Numbered from the stretch's first letter, positions 47,125-57,247 are shown. The stretch: DNA of 64,000 bases from Streptococcus sanguinis (GCF_026781265.1 NZ_JAKUVC010000007.1:1-64000); one strand, 5' to 3'. The notes: generated by a model from the sequence alone, not told the origin. Numbers and translations are program-made.

Positions 47125-48006
47125 TTAAGCTTTACCTTCTGAACCGAATACATCGATACGTTCTTCAACTGATGCTTGGATAGCTTTTACACCGTCAGCC
47201 AAGAATTTACGTGGGTCGAAGAGTTTCTTCTTGTCGTATTCTGCTTCGTTTGCTTCGTAGTCACGAGCGAATGCACGAGTTGCGTTAGCGAATGCGATTT
47301 GGCATTCAGTGTTAACGTTAACTTTCGCAACACCAAGTTTGATAGCTGCTTGGATTTGGTCATCAGGAATACCTGAACCACCGTGCAATACGATTGGGAA
47401 ACCTGGAAGAGCTTCTGTCAATTTCTTCAAGTGGTCAAGGTCAAGACCTTCCCAGTTTGCTGGGTAAGGGCCGTGGATGTTACCGATACCTGCAGCCAAG
47501 AAGTCGATTCCAGTTTCAACCATTGCTTTAGCGTCTTCGATTGGAGCCAATTCACCTTTACCGATGATACCATCTTCTTCACCACCGATAGTACCAACTT
47601 CAGCTTCTACTGAGATACCTTTAGCATGTGCTTTTTCAACGACTTCCTTAGCCAATTTAAGGTTTTCTTCTACTGGAAGGTGTGAACCATCAAACATGAT
47701 AGAAGTGTAACCAACTTCGATACACTCAAGTGCATCTTCGTAGTGACCATGGTCCAAGTGAATCGCAACTGGTACAGTGATGCCCATTGATTCTACAAGG
47801 TTAGCGATCAAGTTGCGAGCAACTTTGTAGCCACCCATGTATTTAGCAGCACCCATTGAAGTTTGGATAAGCACTGGTGCTTTCTTAGCTTCTGCCGCAC
47901 GCAGGATAGCTTGAGTCCACTCAAGGTTGTTTGTGTTGAATCCACCAACTGCGTAACCATTGTCACGAGCTGCTTGGACAAATTTTTCTGCTGAAACGAT
48001 TGCCAT
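47125..48006 (-). CDS. fba: Class II fructose-1,6-bisphosphate aldolase
   Basis: This zinc-dependent glycolytic aldolase splits fructose 1,6-bisphosphate into two triose phosphates, 293 residues. Zinc-binding HLDHGHY and the phosphate-binding HGGSGI are visible, with NVNTECQ in the C-terminal part. The codon choice is markedly biased, as expected for an abundant protein. It is monocistronic; an extended -10 (TGATAAAAT at about 48057-48065) and GGAGGCC ribosome site precede it. Confidence 0.96.
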   Translation of the reverse strand: MAIVSAEKFVQAARDNGYAVGGFNTNNLEWTQAILRAAEAKKAPVLIQTSMGAAKYMGGYKVARNLIANLVESMGITVPVAIHLDHGHYEDALECIEVGYTSIMFDGSHLPVEENLKLAKEVVEKAHAKGISVEAEVGTIGGEEDGIIGKGELAPIEDAKAMVETGIDFLAAGIGNIHGPYPANWEGLDLDHLKKLTEALPGFPIVLHGGSGIPDDQIQAAIKLGVAKVNVNTECQIAFANATRAFARDYEANEAEYDKKKLFDPRKFLADGVKAIQASVEERIDVFGSEGKA

Positions 48007-48056
48007 TCTTATCAGGCCTCCTCTTATTTTTTGTGGTTAAACCACTTACATTGTTT

Positions 48057-48065
48057 ATTTTATCA
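48057..48065 (-). promoter_or_regulatory. Extended -10 promoter of fba
   Basis: The minus strand reads TGATAAAAT. The -35 position (TAGCAA, 17 bp upstream) is weak. GTGGTTTAACCAC in the leader can form a small hairpin. Confidence 0.55.
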
Positions 48066-48183
48066 CTTTTTCACTGAAATTGCTAGTTTTTCCTGAAATT
48101 TTAAAGAATTACAGGTAGACCCTTAGCCTTTTTAAGCGTCTCTATCGCAAAAAGAAAAAGCTGGCCGAAGCCAGCTTACTTGA

Positions 48184-48269
48184 TGCGGAGAGAGGGACTT
48201 GAACCCTCACGACCTAAAGCGGTCACAGGATCCTTAGTCCTGCGCGTCTGCCAATTCCGCCATCCCCGC
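48184..48269 (-). tRNA. tRNA-Leu (anticodon AAG)
   Basis: This 86-base class II tRNA has acceptor GCGGGGA/TCTCCGC, anticodon stem CAGGA/TCCTG, loop CTAAGGA, a long variable arm and T arm GTTCAAGTC. The anticodon AAG decodes CUU leucine, presumably with inosine. CCA is not encoded. The gap 48270-48413 holds nothing else I can support. Confidence 0.93.
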
Positions 48270-48413
48270 GATTGAGTACCTTACTAGTATAACAGGACAG
48301 CTAAGGCTTGTCAAGAAAATTTTTGACTTTATTTCAAAAAATCAACTTTCTACTCAATCAGCAAATCTAAGAAATCTAAGCGAAAATGAAGCTAAGGCAG
48401 GAACATAGAAAAC

Positions 48414-48824
48414 TCAAGGTTGCTGAGTCGCAATAAAGACAGCCACCGTTTGGTCGGGATCGTATTTTTCAAAGTCAATAGTGTAGTCCCGATGAAGCTC
48501 ACCTGATTCTTCTGCCTGCCAAATCCTCTGCCAAGCATGAAGAATCGCTTGCGGATCCTCCTTATCCGCTTCAAAGACTTGATAGGTCTGCTCGGATGTG
48601 TCAAAATCATAGACTTCCCCATCTGTCAAACGGCAGATAGAGAGGCTGTAGTCTCCTTTGTAATCATTGGCATAGTCATGATAGACGGCATAAACCGGCT
48701 CCCCCTCAGCAAAAGCTTCTTTCACAGCTCCCTCTTGTTGCTGCCAGAGAGCTTGGATTTTTTCTATACAATGCTCATCTTGAAAATTATTAGTACGAAT
48801 ACTAGCTAAAATGTTTAGAAACAT
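48414..48824 (-). CDS. GyrI-like/effector-binding domain protein, putative
   Basis: This acidic cytoplasmic protein has 136 residues. The layout (VYAVYHDYANDYKGDYSLSI, then a C-terminal HRDYTIDFEKYDP and VAVFIAT strand) resembles the stand-alone AraC effector-binding or GyrI-like domains, which bind small ligands. No DNA-binding part is present. The function is unknown. It is separated from pyrG by 70 bp and may be read from pyrG. Confidence 0.65.
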   Translation of the reverse strand: MFLNILASIRTNNFQDEHCIEKIQALWQQQEGAVKEAFAEGEPVYAVYHDYANDYKGDYSLSICRLTDGEVYDFDTSEQTYQVFEADKEDPQAILHAWQRIWQAEESGELHRDYTIDFEKYDPDQTVAVFIATQQP

Positions 48825-48894
48825 CTTCTTCCCTCCTTTTATTTTTCATTATAACATTTCTCTAGAAAAATCGCTTATCCTAGAAAAAGCAAGT

Positions 48895-50508
48895 CTATCT
48901 CTCCTGGCTCTTTTCTACCGCTGCTGTGACAAATGCCCTATAAAGACCTTCAGGTCGGTTCGGTCGGCTGGAAAGCTCTGGGTGATACTGACAAGCAACG
49001 AAGAATTTGTTTTCTGGGATTTCTACTATTTCGACCAAGCGATTGTCTGGTGAAACTCCTGAAAATACAAATCCGGCCGCCTCAAACTGCTCGCGGAAAG
49101 CATTGTTAAACTCATAGCGATGGCGGTGACGGCGCTGCACGACTTCTTGATGGTCGTAAGCTGCTGCTGCCTTAGAGCCAGGCTTAAGCTTAGAAGGATA
49201 GAGCCCCAGTCTCAGCGTCCCACCCAAGTCTTCGACATCAATCTGATCACGCATGAGATCAATAATCGGAAATGCTGTGTCTGGATTGAGCTCCGCTGAG
49301 TTAGCATCTGCCAATCCCAGGACGTGACGGGCGAATTCGACACAGGTTAACTGCATACCCAAGCAAATACCCAACATAGGCACATCCTGCTCACGCGCAT
49401 AGCGGATTGCCTGAATCTTACCCTCAGTTCCTCTCTGACCAAAGCCGCCCGGAACGATAATCCCATCCGCACTTCCAAGAAGCTCTGCAGCGTTTTCGAC
49501 CGTTACCTGATTCGCATCAATCCAGTTAATCTTAACTTCCGCATCATTGTCATAACCTGCATGCTTGAGCGCTTCAACAACTGAAATATAGGCATCTGGC
49601 AACTCGACATACTTGCCGACCAGAGCAATACGTACCTGCTTTTCCAGACTCATTACTTTCTCTACCATGGCTGACCACTCTGTCATATCTGCTGCCGGCA
49701 CATCCAGTTTCAGATGGTCACAGACGATTTGGTCCATATTTTGAGCCTGCAAATTGAGAGGAATTTGGTAGAGATGCTCTACATCCAGCGACTCAATGAC
49801 CGCCTCCGGCGCCACATCACAGAATTGAGCCAGCTTATTTTTGATATTTTGCCCAGCTGGATCTTCTGTGCGGATGACCAGCATATTAGGCTGAATCCCC
49901 AGACCGCGCAACTCTTTGACAGAATGCTGAGTCGGCTTGGTCTTCATTTCTCCAGCTGCCTTGAGATAGGGCAGGAGAGTCGTATGGATATACATGACAT
50001 TGTCTGCTCCGACATCCGCCTTCATCTGGCGCAGAGCTTCTAAGAAAGGAAGAGACTCGATGTCGCCCACTGTACCTCCGACCTCGGTGATAATCACATC
50101 CGAGTCAGTCGTCCGTGCAGCCCTCTTGATCTTGTCCTTGAGAGCATCCGTAATATGCGGAATGACTTGGACCGTTGCCCCCAGATACTCGCCTTTACGC
50201 TCCTTGCGCAGGACTTCGCTATAGATTTTACCAGTGGTAACATTGGAGTATTTATTGAGATTGATGTCAATAAAACGCTCATAATGTCCCAGATCCAAAT
50301 CTGTCTCGGCTCCATCATCTGTCACAAACACCTCCCCATGTTGATAAGGGCTCATGGTACCAGGATCAATGTTGATATAAGGATCAAACTTCTGAATCGT
50401 AACCTTGAGGCCTCGATTCTTCAAAAGTCGACCCAAGCTAGCTGCCACAATCCCTTTCCCGATAGAAGAAACTACACCGCCAGTGACAAAAATATATTTA
50501 GTTGACAT
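48895..50508 (-). CDS. pyrG: CTP synthase PyrG
   Basis: This enzyme aminates UTP to CTP using glutamine, 537 residues. The N-terminal synthetase domain has the P-loop-like [17 protein letters not shown]. The C-terminal class I glutaminase has its cysteine in [15 protein letters not shown] and a histidine/glutamate pair in [11 protein letters not shown]. The leader contains a perfect 10 bp hairpin (50536-50561). PyrG leaders are sites of CTP-dependent control in other Firmicutes, although the GGGC start used there is not evident here. Confidence 0.96.
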   Translation of the reverse strand: MSTKYIFVTGGVVSSIGKGIVAASLGRLLKNRGLKVTIQKFDPYINIDPGTMSPYQHGEVFVTDDGAETDLDLGHYERFIDINLNKYSNVTTGKIYSEVLRKERKGEYLGATVQVIPHITDALKDKIKRAARTTDSDVIITEVGGTVGDIESLPFLEALRQMKADVGADNVMYIHTTLLPYLKAAGEMKTKPTQHSVKELRGLGIQPNMLVIRTEDPAGQNIKNKLAQFCDVAPEAVIESLDVEHLYQIPLNLQAQNMDQIVCDHLKLDVPAADMTEWSAMVEKVMSLEKQVRIALVGKYVELPDAYISVVEALKHAGYDNDAEVKINWIDANQVTVENAAELLGSADGIIVPGGFGQRGTEGKIQAIRYAREQDVPMLGICLGMQLTCVEFARHVLGLADANSAELNPDTAFPIIDLMRDQIDVEDLGGTLRLGLYPSKLKPGSKAAAAYDHQEVVQRRHRHRYEFNNAFREQFEAAGFVFSGVSPDNRLVEIVEIPENKFFVACQYHPELSSRPNRPEGLYRAFVTAAVEKSQER

Positions 50509-50535
50509 ACGTGCTCCTTTTCATAAAACAATTCA

Positions 50536-50561
50536 TTCCAGCAACCACGTCGTTGCTGGAA
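50536..50561 (-). promoter_or_regulatory. Hairpin in pyrG leader
   Basis: Perfect arms TTCCAGCAAC/GTTGCTGGAA enclose a six-base loop, followed on the minus strand by TGAATTGTTTTATG and the ribosome site. It could be an attenuator or a translation-control element. Confidence 0.5.
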
Positions 50562-50608
50562 ACTTATCTAGAGGAGGATTTTCCATAATCTGTCTGAAAA
50601 AGAAAAAT

Positions 50609-50630
50609 AGCTCCCTGAAAACAGGAAGCT
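50609..50630 (-). terminator. Terminator after B3/4-domain gene
   Basis: Stem AGCTTCCTG/CAGGGAGCT with a TTTT loop is followed by ATTTTTCTTTTT on the minus strand. Confidence 0.75.
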
Positions 50631-50705
50631 CTGACCTCTAAAAGAGGTGCCCGAACAGTATGATATCGCAAACCTAAAAAACTGTCAAATGTCTTCAGTC
50701 GGTTT

Positions 50706-51392
50706 TCATCCATTTTCCTCAATACTAATGACATGTGTTTCAAATTCTACATCGGGCATGCACTCCGCTAAATCGTGTCGGATTCGTTCCAAGGCTTCCA
50801 GACGCATTTCGACAGAGGTATTGGCATTCCCCTGAATGATGAAAATAGCATCCTTGGTCTCCTCATCAAACTTATAATAATCGCTGTCACGAACATCCAG
50901 CCAAGCCAAAATGCCTTTGGCATCCCGATAAACATAGTCTGTCTCGGCAACATGCTTCTCCTTGGACAAAATAGGCAGAAAGACATCTTCCTTTTGGCTT
51001 ACGGTGAATTCTATCTGGCCATCAATCTTATCAAAATCATGCCCTCCAATAGCCAGTAGAGAATGCAGGGCTTCGACATTATAAATATCAATAATGCTAT
51101 TAATATGAGGGAGCGAGCCTCGGTGCTGGATATTGCGAATCAGAGCGGGAACAGTCGGAGGATTCTTCTTGACACTGCGGCCTACACGCTGGAGTATTTC
51201 TACATAACCTTGAACCACTGGCGACTCAAGCACCTCATCCAAGTCACATTCCAGAGCCCAGTCTTCCATTTCCTTTTTCTTTTTTAGAAATGAGGGAGAC
51301 AGTTCTGCATGAGGATTGACATTCTTGGCAATCCCAATAACGACACTCTTAATGCCTAAATCACCCAGGCTCTTATTAATGACAAATTTCAT
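50706..51392 (-). CDS. B3/B4 tRNA-binding domain protein
   Basis: This stand-alone protein of 228 residues resembles the B3/B4 (editing-type) domain of phenylalanyl-tRNA synthetase beta chain. Landmarks are NPPTVPALIRNIQHRGSLPH, SIIDIYNVEALHSLLAIGGHD and a metal- or ligand-like LDVRDSD. Such proteins are common in low-GC Gram-positives and may hydrolyse mischarged aminoacyl-tRNA; this is not shown. It is monocistronic and has its own terminator. Confidence 0.8.
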   Translation of the reverse strand: MKFVINKSLGDLGIKSVVIGIAKNVNPHAELSPSFLKKKKEMEDWALECDLDEVLESPVVQGYVEILQRVGRSVKKNPPTVPALIRNIQHRGSLPHINSIIDIYNVEALHSLLAIGGHDFDKIDGQIEFTVSQKEDVFLPILSKEKHVAETDYVYRDAKGILAWLDVRDSDYYKFDEETKDAIFIIQGNANTSVEMRLEALERIRHDLAECMPDVEFETHVISIEENG

Positions 51393-51470
51393 AGCAGCTT
51401 ACCTCCGTCTTTTCTTTATTAAATTTTATTAGTATTCTACACCTTCCGAACTTATATTTCAAGGAACATT

Positions 51471-51505
51471 AAAAGAAACAAAGGATTTCGTCCCTTGTTT
51501 CTTTT
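51471..51505 (-). terminator. Terminator after rpoE
   Basis: A long imperfect stem (AAAAGAAACAAGGGA with its complement) is followed by T on the minus strand. Confidence 0.8.
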
Positions 51506-51512
51506 GGTTGTT

Positions 51513-52103
51513 CTATTCTTCCTCTTCGGTCTCCGTGTCTTCGTCAGAGTAGTCGTCATCTTCTTCGTTGAGTTCGACTTCTTCACCTAGATCATCTGGA
51601 GCGATTTCGTTGATTTCAGCATCGTAAGCTTCCACTTCGTTCTTCTCATCGTCCGGATTTTCCTCGTCGTATGAGAGAGCTGGGTCTGCTTCGTAGCCGT
51701 CCTCATCTTCTGGATCGTCATCACTGTAGTCAATAGCATCCTCGTCGCCATCCATAAAGGCATTAACGCGTTTTTTCTTACGTTTCTTAGGTGCGTCATC
51801 CTCATCAGTTTCTTCCAAGGCGATGATTTCTTCATCCACTTCGTCGATAGCATACCATGAACGCAGACCCCATTTATTATCTCCCAGCGGGATAAAGCTG
51901 CCGTCTACATTGAGTTCTGTGTAGAATAAAGGCAGGGCATCGCGAATCTCACTGTTTGATTTTTCCAGATAGTTTTGAATTTCATTGACCAGATCATTAA
52001 AATACATCTCATGGTCGCGGCCGCGGGCTTCCAAAATGGCACGCGCCACTTCAATCATAGAAAGCTCACTTTTTTCCTGTCCAGCAAATACTTCTAATTC
52101 CAA
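51513..52103 (-). CDS. rpoE: RNA polymerase delta subunit RpoE
   Basis: This accessory subunit of RNA polymerase increases specificity and recycling, 196 residues. The N-terminal domain (about 1-90) is folded ([20 protein letters not shown]). The C-terminal half is a disordered acidic tail of D and E ending EEEE, with one basic patch KKRKKKR that is characteristic of the family. The promoter is good (TTGACT, 17 bp, TAAAAT at 52134-52162). Confidence 0.95.
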   Translation of the reverse strand: MELEVFAGQEKSELSMIEVARAILEARGRDHEMYFNDLVNEIQNYLEKSNSEIRDALPLFYTELNVDGSFIPLGDNKWGLRSWYAIDEVDEEIIALEETDEDDAPKKRKKKRVNAFMDGDEDAIDYSDDDPEDEDGYEADPALSYDEENPDDEKNEVEAYDAEINEIAPDDLGEEVELNEEDDDYSDEDTETEEEE

Positions 52104-52133
52104 GGCTTTTCTCCTTTTTTGTCTTTCCTTACT

Positions 52134-52162
52134 ATTTTACGCTAATTTCCAAAAATAGTCAA
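52134..52162 (-). promoter_or_regulatory. Promoter of rpoE
   Basis: The minus strand has TTGACT (52157-52162), 17 bp, then TAAAAT (52134-52139). Confidence 0.75.
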
Positions 52163-52195
52163 AGGGTTACCATTTATATTTTAAGTTAAAATTTT

Positions 52196-52945
52196 TCAAA
52201 TTTCTAAAAAAACGAATCTGAGCAAATCAACTACAGTATGAGCTGTTATAGCGCTGTAGAGCCACTGTTTCCGAAGCAAAAAAGCAAAAGGCAAGCCGAA
52301 AACAAGACTAAGAATAACGACACTTCCTATATCAAACTTTTCCAAACCAAAGTGAATCAGAGTATGAGGCAAGGTCAGAATACCATAAACCAGCATATTC
52401 TCCATTTTTGAAAAAGTATCTTTTTTAGTCAGGTAAATGATAATAGCAAAGAAAAATAGTCTAAAAGCTACTTCTTCAAATACACCTGCGCGAAGAGCAT
52501 CTAGGACAGGCTGAATAGGAAAAGAGTCTGGTAGACTCATAGGCTTGTGGGCCAAAACGAGATTGAAGAACCCCAGCACAAGTCCCACAAGAAGCCCCGA
52601 AACCAAAGCAAGAGCTGCTTGTTTCAGACTATCAAGTTTTAAAAGGGTTCTGTATTTTTCATTTTCCTTCAATAAAAGACTGCTAGCCAGATAAGTCAGG
52701 ACAGTCAAAGCAGCAAAAATAGGATTCGAAAAGATGGCCAAAAAACCTAGAATAATAGCTGTTATCCAGTCACTTTTTGAAAGTTTGCGGTAGTTCTCAG
52801 CAATTACGGTCAGGGCCATACCAGCTAATAAAAGGAGACAAAAAAGCGCTGCATTATGAAATAAAAGATTGACTATTAGCCAATAGAAAATAAAAAAGAG
52901 AAGAAGCAAGCCTAGCTTTAGATAAGATTTTTTACTGCTTTTCAT
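52196..52945 (-). CDS. CPBP family intramembrane glutamic endopeptidase
   Basis: This multi-pass membrane protein of 249 residues belongs to the CAAX/Abi protease family. The active-site motif EEVAFR lies near residue 157. Histidines in TLPHTLIHFG and AITAHTVVDLL complete the site. About seven membrane helices are seen. In streptococci such proteins are sometimes linked to bacteriocin immunity or maturation, but no bacteriocin gene is nearby, so the role is open. Confidence 0.87.
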   Translation of the reverse strand: MKSSKKSYLKLGLLLLFFIFYWLIVNLLFHNAALFCLLLLAGMALTVIAENYRKLSKSDWITAIILGFLAIFSNPIFAALTVLTYLASSLLLKENEKYRTLLKLDSLKQAALALVSGLLVGLVLGFFNLVLAHKPMSLPDSFPIQPVLDALRAGVFEEVAFRLFFFAIIIYLTKKDTFSKMENMLVYGILTLPHTLIHFGLEKFDIGSVVILSLVFGLPFAFLLRKQWLYSAITAHTVVDLLRFVFLEI

Positions 52946-53048
52946 GCTCGACCTCCTTCACGCGTTCTATGGACTAGCGACAGAGCAGGATTTCCTTTTA
53001 ACTATACTATTATTATAGCAGAATCCCCTCTTGTTTTCTAAAAAAAGG

Positions 53049-53070
53049 AGGCAAGAATGATATCTTGCCT
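53049..53070 (-). terminator. Terminator after tig
   Basis: Stem AGGCAAGA/TCTTGCCT is followed on the minus strand by CCTTTTTTT. Confidence 0.85.
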
Positions 53071-53079
53071 CTTTCATCT

Positions 53080-54363
53080 TTATTTCACTTTCGCAGTGCT
53101 TGTAATCACTTCAACAGCTTTCTTGATAGCAATGTCATGTTTCAGCATGTCTTCTGACAGCAATTGACGAACACGTTCCACTTCCATGTTGTAGTCTGTA
53201 GCCAGTGAAGTTACTTCTGCTTCGATTTCTTCTGCGCTAGCTTCAAAACCTTCTGCCTTAGCAACAGCTTCTACGACAAGGTTTGTCTTAGTGCGTGACT
53301 CAGCATCTGCTTCGTATTGCTTGTGCAGGTCTTCCTGACTAGTTCCAGTGATTTGGAAGTACATGTCAGGTGAGATTCCTTGGCGTTGCATGTTGCCCAA
53401 GAATTCATTAACAGCGCGGTGTACTTCTTCGTGGACCATTTCTGCTGGCAAGTCAACGATTTCAGCGTTTGCTACTGCTTGATCAATAGCTGCTGCTTCT
53501 ACCGCATCATTATAAGCTGTTTCCTTAGCTTCTGACAATTCTTTGCGGTACTTTTCTTTCAGCTCGTCAAGAGTTTCCACTTCTTCGTCGATATCTTTTG
53601 CAAGTTCATCGTCCAATGCTGGAACTTCTTTTTCTTTAACTTCGTGAATAGTTGTCACAAACTTAGCTTCCTTGCCTGCCAAGTCTTCTGCTTGATAGTC
53701 TTCTGGGAAAGTTACGACAACATCCACTGTTTCGCCTGCACTGTGACCAACCAACTGCTCTTCAAATCCTGGAATAAATTGGCCGCTGCCTAGTCCAAGT
53801 GAGAAGTTGTCACCCTTGCCGCCGTCAAATTCAACGCCGTCAACAGATCCAACAAAGTCAATCACAACTGTATCACCGTCAGCTGCTGGACCTTCTTTGA
53901 GAACCAACTCAGCCAAGTTGTTGCGCTCACGCTCAATGCGCTCATCTACTTCAGCGTCAGTCACTTCTTTAGTCGCTTCAACAGTTACTTCCAAGTCTTT
54001 GTAAGCACCCAGCTTAACTTCTGGCTTAGTGACTACTTCAGCTTTGATGACCCAGTCTTGGCCTTTTTCCATAGACTCGACATCAAACTGAGGTTGAGCA
54101 ACTACTTCGATACCTGCTTCTTTGACAGCCGCTTCGTATGCTTCTGGAAGAAGAGCGTTCAAAGCATCTTGGTAGAGGGCTTCTTCACCAAAACGTTGGT
54201 TGAAGATAGCACGTGGAAGGCGACCTTTACGGAAACCTGGTACAGCAATATCTTTTTTTACTGAGTTAAATACGCGATCCAAGGCTGGCTTGATTTTCTC
54301 TTGACTGATGCTAAAAGTCAAAAGACCGCGATTTGTTTCTTTGTTTTCAAATGATACAGACAT
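53080..54363 (-). CDS. tig: Trigger factor
   Basis: This ribosome-associated chaperone and peptidyl-prolyl isomerase has 427 residues. The N-terminal ribosome-binding loop is [19 protein letters not shown]. The FKBP domain (about 155-245) has [19 protein letters not shown]. The C-terminal helical arms follow. Codon choice suggests high expression. It has its own promoter and terminator. Confidence 0.96.
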   Translation of the reverse strand: MSVSFENKETNRGLLTFSISQEKIKPALDRVFNSVKKDIAVPGFRKGRLPRAIFNQRFGEEALYQDALNALLPEAYEAAVKEAGIEVVAQPQFDVESMEKGQDWVIKAEVVTKPEVKLGAYKDLEVTVEATKEVTDAEVDERIERERNNLAELVLKEGPAADGDTVVIDFVGSVDGVEFDGGKGDNFSLGLGSGQFIPGFEEQLVGHSAGETVDVVVTFPEDYQAEDLAGKEAKFVTTIHEVKEKEVPALDDELAKDIDEEVETLDELKEKYRKELSEAKETAYNDAVEAAAIDQAVANAEIVDLPAEMVHEEVHRAVNEFLGNMQRQGISPDMYFQITGTSQEDLHKQYEADAESRTKTNLVVEAVAKAEGFEASAEEIEAEVTSLATDYNMEVERVRQLLSEDMLKHDIAIKKAVEVITSTAKVK

Positions 54364-54400
54364 TCTGTCATTTCTCCTTAAAATTTATTGAATACAACCC

Positions 54401-54428
54401 ATTATAGCATAATTAGAGTTTTTTTCAA
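54401..54428 (-). promoter_or_regulatory. Promoter of tig
   Basis: The minus strand has TTGAAA (54423-54428), 16 bp with TGC extension, then TATAAT (54401-54406). Confidence 0.75.
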
Positions 54429-54442
54429 AATTATTTTTCCTT

Positions 54443-55006
54443 TTATCCCTTCCTGATCTTATCCTCTGTATAGGCCGCTCTGGCGCCGCCAATTAGCTTG
54501 GGACGGCTGGCTAAAGCCGTGACATGGGCAGCTCCCAATTCCTTGAGAATCGGTCGGATAGGAATCTGCACGTGCTTGACATGCATGCCGATAGCAGTAT
54601 CGCCAATATCCAGCCCCGCCTGAGCGACAATGAACTCTACCTCAACAGGATCCTTCATGTATTGGAAAGCTGCTAGCTGACCGCTGCCCCCTGCATGAAG
54701 AGTAGGCAGAACATTGACAATTTCCAAATCCTTCTTGTTTGCCAAGGCTCTTTCGACTACGAGGGCGCGGTTGAGATGCTCACATCCCTGAACTGCTAGA
54801 AAGATACCCTTCTCTTCTAAGATATCCCGTATGGTTTTGACAATGACCTGTCCAACTTCCAGACTGGAATTCTGACCGATATGGCCTCCGACAACCTCAC
54901 TAGAGGATAGACCCAGAACAAAAATATCTCCTTCGACCAAGACAGCCTTGTCCAAAACATCTAAAACAATCTGACGAGTTTCCGCTCCAATCTTAGCTAA
55001 GTCCAT
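54443..55006 (-). CDS. DUF436/TIGR01440 family protein (YwlG-like)
   Basis: This cytoplasmic protein of 187 residues has unknown function and is conserved in Firmicutes. Landmarks are [25 protein letters not shown] and [16 protein letters not shown]. It is the last gene of truA-pdxK-ECF-DUF436, 12 bp after the ECF gene. The association with vitamin B6 salvage genes is conserved in streptococci but does not reveal a reaction. Confidence 0.87.
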   Translation of the reverse strand: MDLAKIGAETRQIVLDVLDKAVLVEGDIFVLGLSSSEVVGGHIGQNSSLEVGQVIVKTIRDILEEKGIFLAVQGCEHLNRALVVERALANKKDLEIVNVLPTLHAGGSGQLAAFQYMKDPVEVEFIVAQAGLDIGDTAIGMHVKHVQIPIRPILKELGAAHVTALASRPKLIGGARAAYTEDKIRKG

Positions 55007-55018
55007 GTCTCACCTCGT

Positions 55019-55501
55019 TTATTTCACTGTGACTGTCTTTTTCAAACTCTCTGGGAAGGCTTTGTAGAGGGCAAAACCGACTGCTAAACCAAAAGCATTC
55101 TGCATAAAATTGCCCAAGATTCCAGCCAGGCCTGCTCCGACACCATTCATGATGCTGTCAAAGAGAGCGTAGCCACCTACCATAGCTACTGCGGCCAAGA
55201 CCAGCCCAAGGTAGCGTTTCTTGCCCTCAAAGCCAGCAAAGAAGCCTTGAAGTCCGTGGCAAATCAGACTGAAAATCATCCACTGAGGATAGCCAGCAAT
55301 CATATCAATCAAAAAGCCTGAGAGTCCTCCGACAATAGCTGCTTCCTTGCGGCCAAAATAGAAGGCTGTAAAATAAATCCCTGCATCCAATAGGGTCAAA
55401 AATCCTGTCGGAGTTGGAATTTTCATAAAATTTCCCAAAACCACAGACAGTGCTGTGATGAAAGCTAAGATAACTAATTTTTTAACTTGATTATTTCTCA
55501 T
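55019..55501 (-). CDS. ECF transporter S component, probably for pyridoxine-type vitamer
   Basis: This small membrane protein of 160 residues has five or six hydrophobic segments and the ECF substrate-binding fold (FMKIPTPTGFLTLLDAGIYF, FGRKEAAIVGGLSGFLIDM). It overlaps the adjacent kinase gene by 11 bases. The adjacency to a PdxK/ThiD-type kinase suggests a B6 vitamer or thiamine precursor; this is inference. The EcfAAT energising genes are not in the window. Confidence 0.82.
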   Translation of the reverse strand: MRNNQVKKLVILAFITALSVVLGNFMKIPTPTGFLTLLDAGIYFTAFYFGRKEAAIVGGLSGFLIDMIAGYPQWMIFSLICHGLQGFFAGFEGKKRYLGLVLAAVAMVGGYALFDSIMNGVGAGLAGILGNFMQNAFGLAVGFALYKAFPESLKKTVTVK

Positions 55502-56252
55502 ACTGAACTACCCCATATTGATCTGAGCGCTGAATCGCTCGGTAAACAAAATCTTTAGAAAATTGAACTGCTGCAAGCGGAGACTTGCCTAGTAGCAGCT
55601 GACTGGCAATGCTGGAAGCAAACGTACAGCCCGCCCCTGTATTGTTGCTGGCCAGCACTGGCGATTCCATGACCTCAAACTCTCGACCATCATAGTAAAC
55701 ATCCACCGCCCGCTCCTTGCTTAAGCGATTGCCGCCCTTAATCACCACATGCTTGGCTCCCAAATCATAGAGCTCCTTAGCAACAGCCTGCATATCCTCC
55801 AGACTTTTGATTTCTTTTTCGGTCAATAGCTGAGCTTCTGCCAGATTTGGTGTGATGATGCTGACATAAGGGAAAAACTTGATAATTTCTTCTCTCAGTG
55901 CACTGACTTCCAAGTCATGATTTTCCTTGCAGACCAGAACAGGATCCAGCACTACGGGTATATCCGCATGCTGCTTGACAAAAGCCAATGCCTGCTCTGC
56001 TATTTCCAGATTGGGTAAAAGTCCTATCTTAATAGCAGAAAAAGGAACATCCTTGAGACTGGCCAACTGCTGGGCAAAAACCTCTTCCTCAACTGGAATA
56101 ACCTCAAATCCCTTGTCAGTCATCGCGGTCAAGCAAGTCACAGCTACAAAACCATGCAGACCATTGACTGTATAGGTAGCCAGATCAGCATGGAGCCCGC
56201 CGCCGCTAAAAATATCATTGCCCGAAAGGGCTAGAATCAGTTTATTCTTCAT
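55491..56252 (-). CDS. Pyridoxal/hydroxymethylpyrimidine kinase (PdxK/ThiD family)
   Basis: This is a ribokinase-family kinase of 253 residues. The substrate and Mg motif is [15 protein letters not shown] and the catalytic block [15 protein letters not shown] contains the anion-hole GAGC motif. It phosphorylates pyridoxal or pyridoxine, or hydroxymethylpyrimidine; the sequence alone does not settle which. No other thiamine gene is present, and coupling with an ECF S component and truA matches the B6-salvage arrangement in streptococci. It overlaps both neighbours by 11 bases. Confidence 0.87.
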   Translation of the reverse strand: MKNKLILALSGNDIFSGGGLHADLATYTVNGLHGFVAVTCLTAMTDKGFEVIPVEEEVFAQQLASLKDVPFSAIKIGLLPNLEIAEQALAFVKQHADIPVVLDPVLVCKENHDLEVSALREEIIKFFPYVSIITPNLAEAQLLTEKEIKSLEDMQAVAKELYDLGAKHVVIKGGNRLSKERAVDVYYDGREFEVMESPVLASNNTGAGCTFASSIASQLLLGKSPLAAVQFSKDFVYRAIQRSDQYGVVQYEK

Positions 56253-56991
56253 AACGAATCTCCTTTAGATAGAGGCCGTTTGGACCAGCTGTTGGTCCTG
56301 CCAGATGGCGATTTTTTTCCGCTAGTATCCTCTGAATCTGCTCCACCGGCATGCGCTTATTGCCAATCTTGAGCAGGGTCCCGACCATATTGCGGATCTG
56401 CTTGTAGAGAAAGCCATTGCCCGAAAAAGTAAAGACCAGAAAATTCCGCTCTGCATCAAAGCGAACCTTGGCCTCGGTAATGGTCCGAACCTTGTCTTCC
56501 ACGCTGGTTCCCGAAGCCGTAAAACCAGTAAAATCATGCGTTCCCTCTAACTGAGCAATCGCTTCTTCTATCAGACCCAGCTCCAAAGGATAAGGGTAGT
56601 GCGTTGCATAATGGCGCATCATAGGATTTTTGGGCCGGCCGATGTCCACCAAAAATTCATAGGTCTTGCTATGCTTATTGTAGCGAGAATGAAAATCATC
56701 CAATACCCGCTCCACCCTGATAAAATCAATATCTTCCGGCGTCTGGGTATCCAAGGCAAAACGCAATTTCTCTTCATCCCGCTCTTCTGGTAAATCAAAA
56801 TGGAGCACCTGGCCCAGAGCATGGACGCCGCTGTCGGTTCGGCCCGCTCCATGAATCACCACAGGCTGGCCTTTATTGATACGGGTCAGGGTCTTTTCAA
56901 TCTCTTCCTGAACGCTTCTGGCATGGGGCTGTCGCTGAAAACCAGCAAAGCCATAGCCATCATAGGAAATAATCGCTTTATAACGTGTCAT
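56242..56991 (-). CDS. truA: tRNA pseudouridine synthase TruA
   Basis: This enzyme makes pseudouridine at positions 38-40 of tRNA anticodon arms, 249 residues. The catalytic aspartate lies in [14 protein letters not shown]. The C-terminal part has the family block [17 protein letters not shown]. It is the first gene of the four-gene overlapping operon. It is monofunctional and complete. Confidence 0.95.
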   Translation of the reverse strand: MTRYKAIISYDGYGFAGFQRQPHARSVQEEIEKTLTRINKGQPVVIHGAGRTDSGVHALGQVLHFDLPEERDEEKLRFALDTQTPEDIDFIRVERVLDDFHSRYNKHSKTYEFLVDIGRPKNPMMRHYATHYPYPLELGLIEEAIAQLEGTHDFTGFTASGTSVEDKVRTITEAKVRFDAERNFLVFTFSGNGFLYKQIRNMVGTLLKIGNKRMPVEQIQRILAEKNRHLAGPTAGPNGLYLKEIRYEE

Positions 56992-57040
56992 GTGTTTATT
57001 TTAGCAGGAAAAAAAGCCCCCAGCAAGCCCTAAAAGCAGG

Positions 57041-57058
57041 AACTGTCTGGGGACAGTT
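57041..57058 (+). terminator. Orphan plus-strand terminator
   Basis: Perfect arms AACTGTC/GACAGTT with a TGGG loop are followed by seven T on the plus strand. No plus-strand gene lies upstream, so it may end a small or antisense RNA. Confidence 0.55.
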
Positions 57059-57209
57059 TTTTTGAAAAATATCGTTTAAGAATCAGGAATTTTTTCTGTT
57101 CCGACTTGCCATTATGCAACAAAACAATCTATCTGAATCAGACTGTCAGTGACGACACAAACAGAGTAAATTCAAATGGGTTATTGATTACATATTGTTA
57201 AAAATCATT

Positions 57210-57234
57210 ATTTGCAGTGATATAAACTACAAAT
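57210..57234 (-). terminator. Weak hairpin after M26 protease gene
   Basis: An eight-pair stem (ATTTGTAG/CTGCAAAT, one GU) with a nine-base loop is followed by AATGATTTTTAAC on the minus strand. The terminator quality is modest. Confidence 0.4.
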
Positions 57235-57247
57235 CTGACACTTTTTC

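Noticed and set aside
57060..57247. CiaR-dependent small RNA promoter upstream of the M26 gene end
   Set aside because: Only one TTTAAG half-site is present (57075 region); the second half-site at the required spacing is missing.
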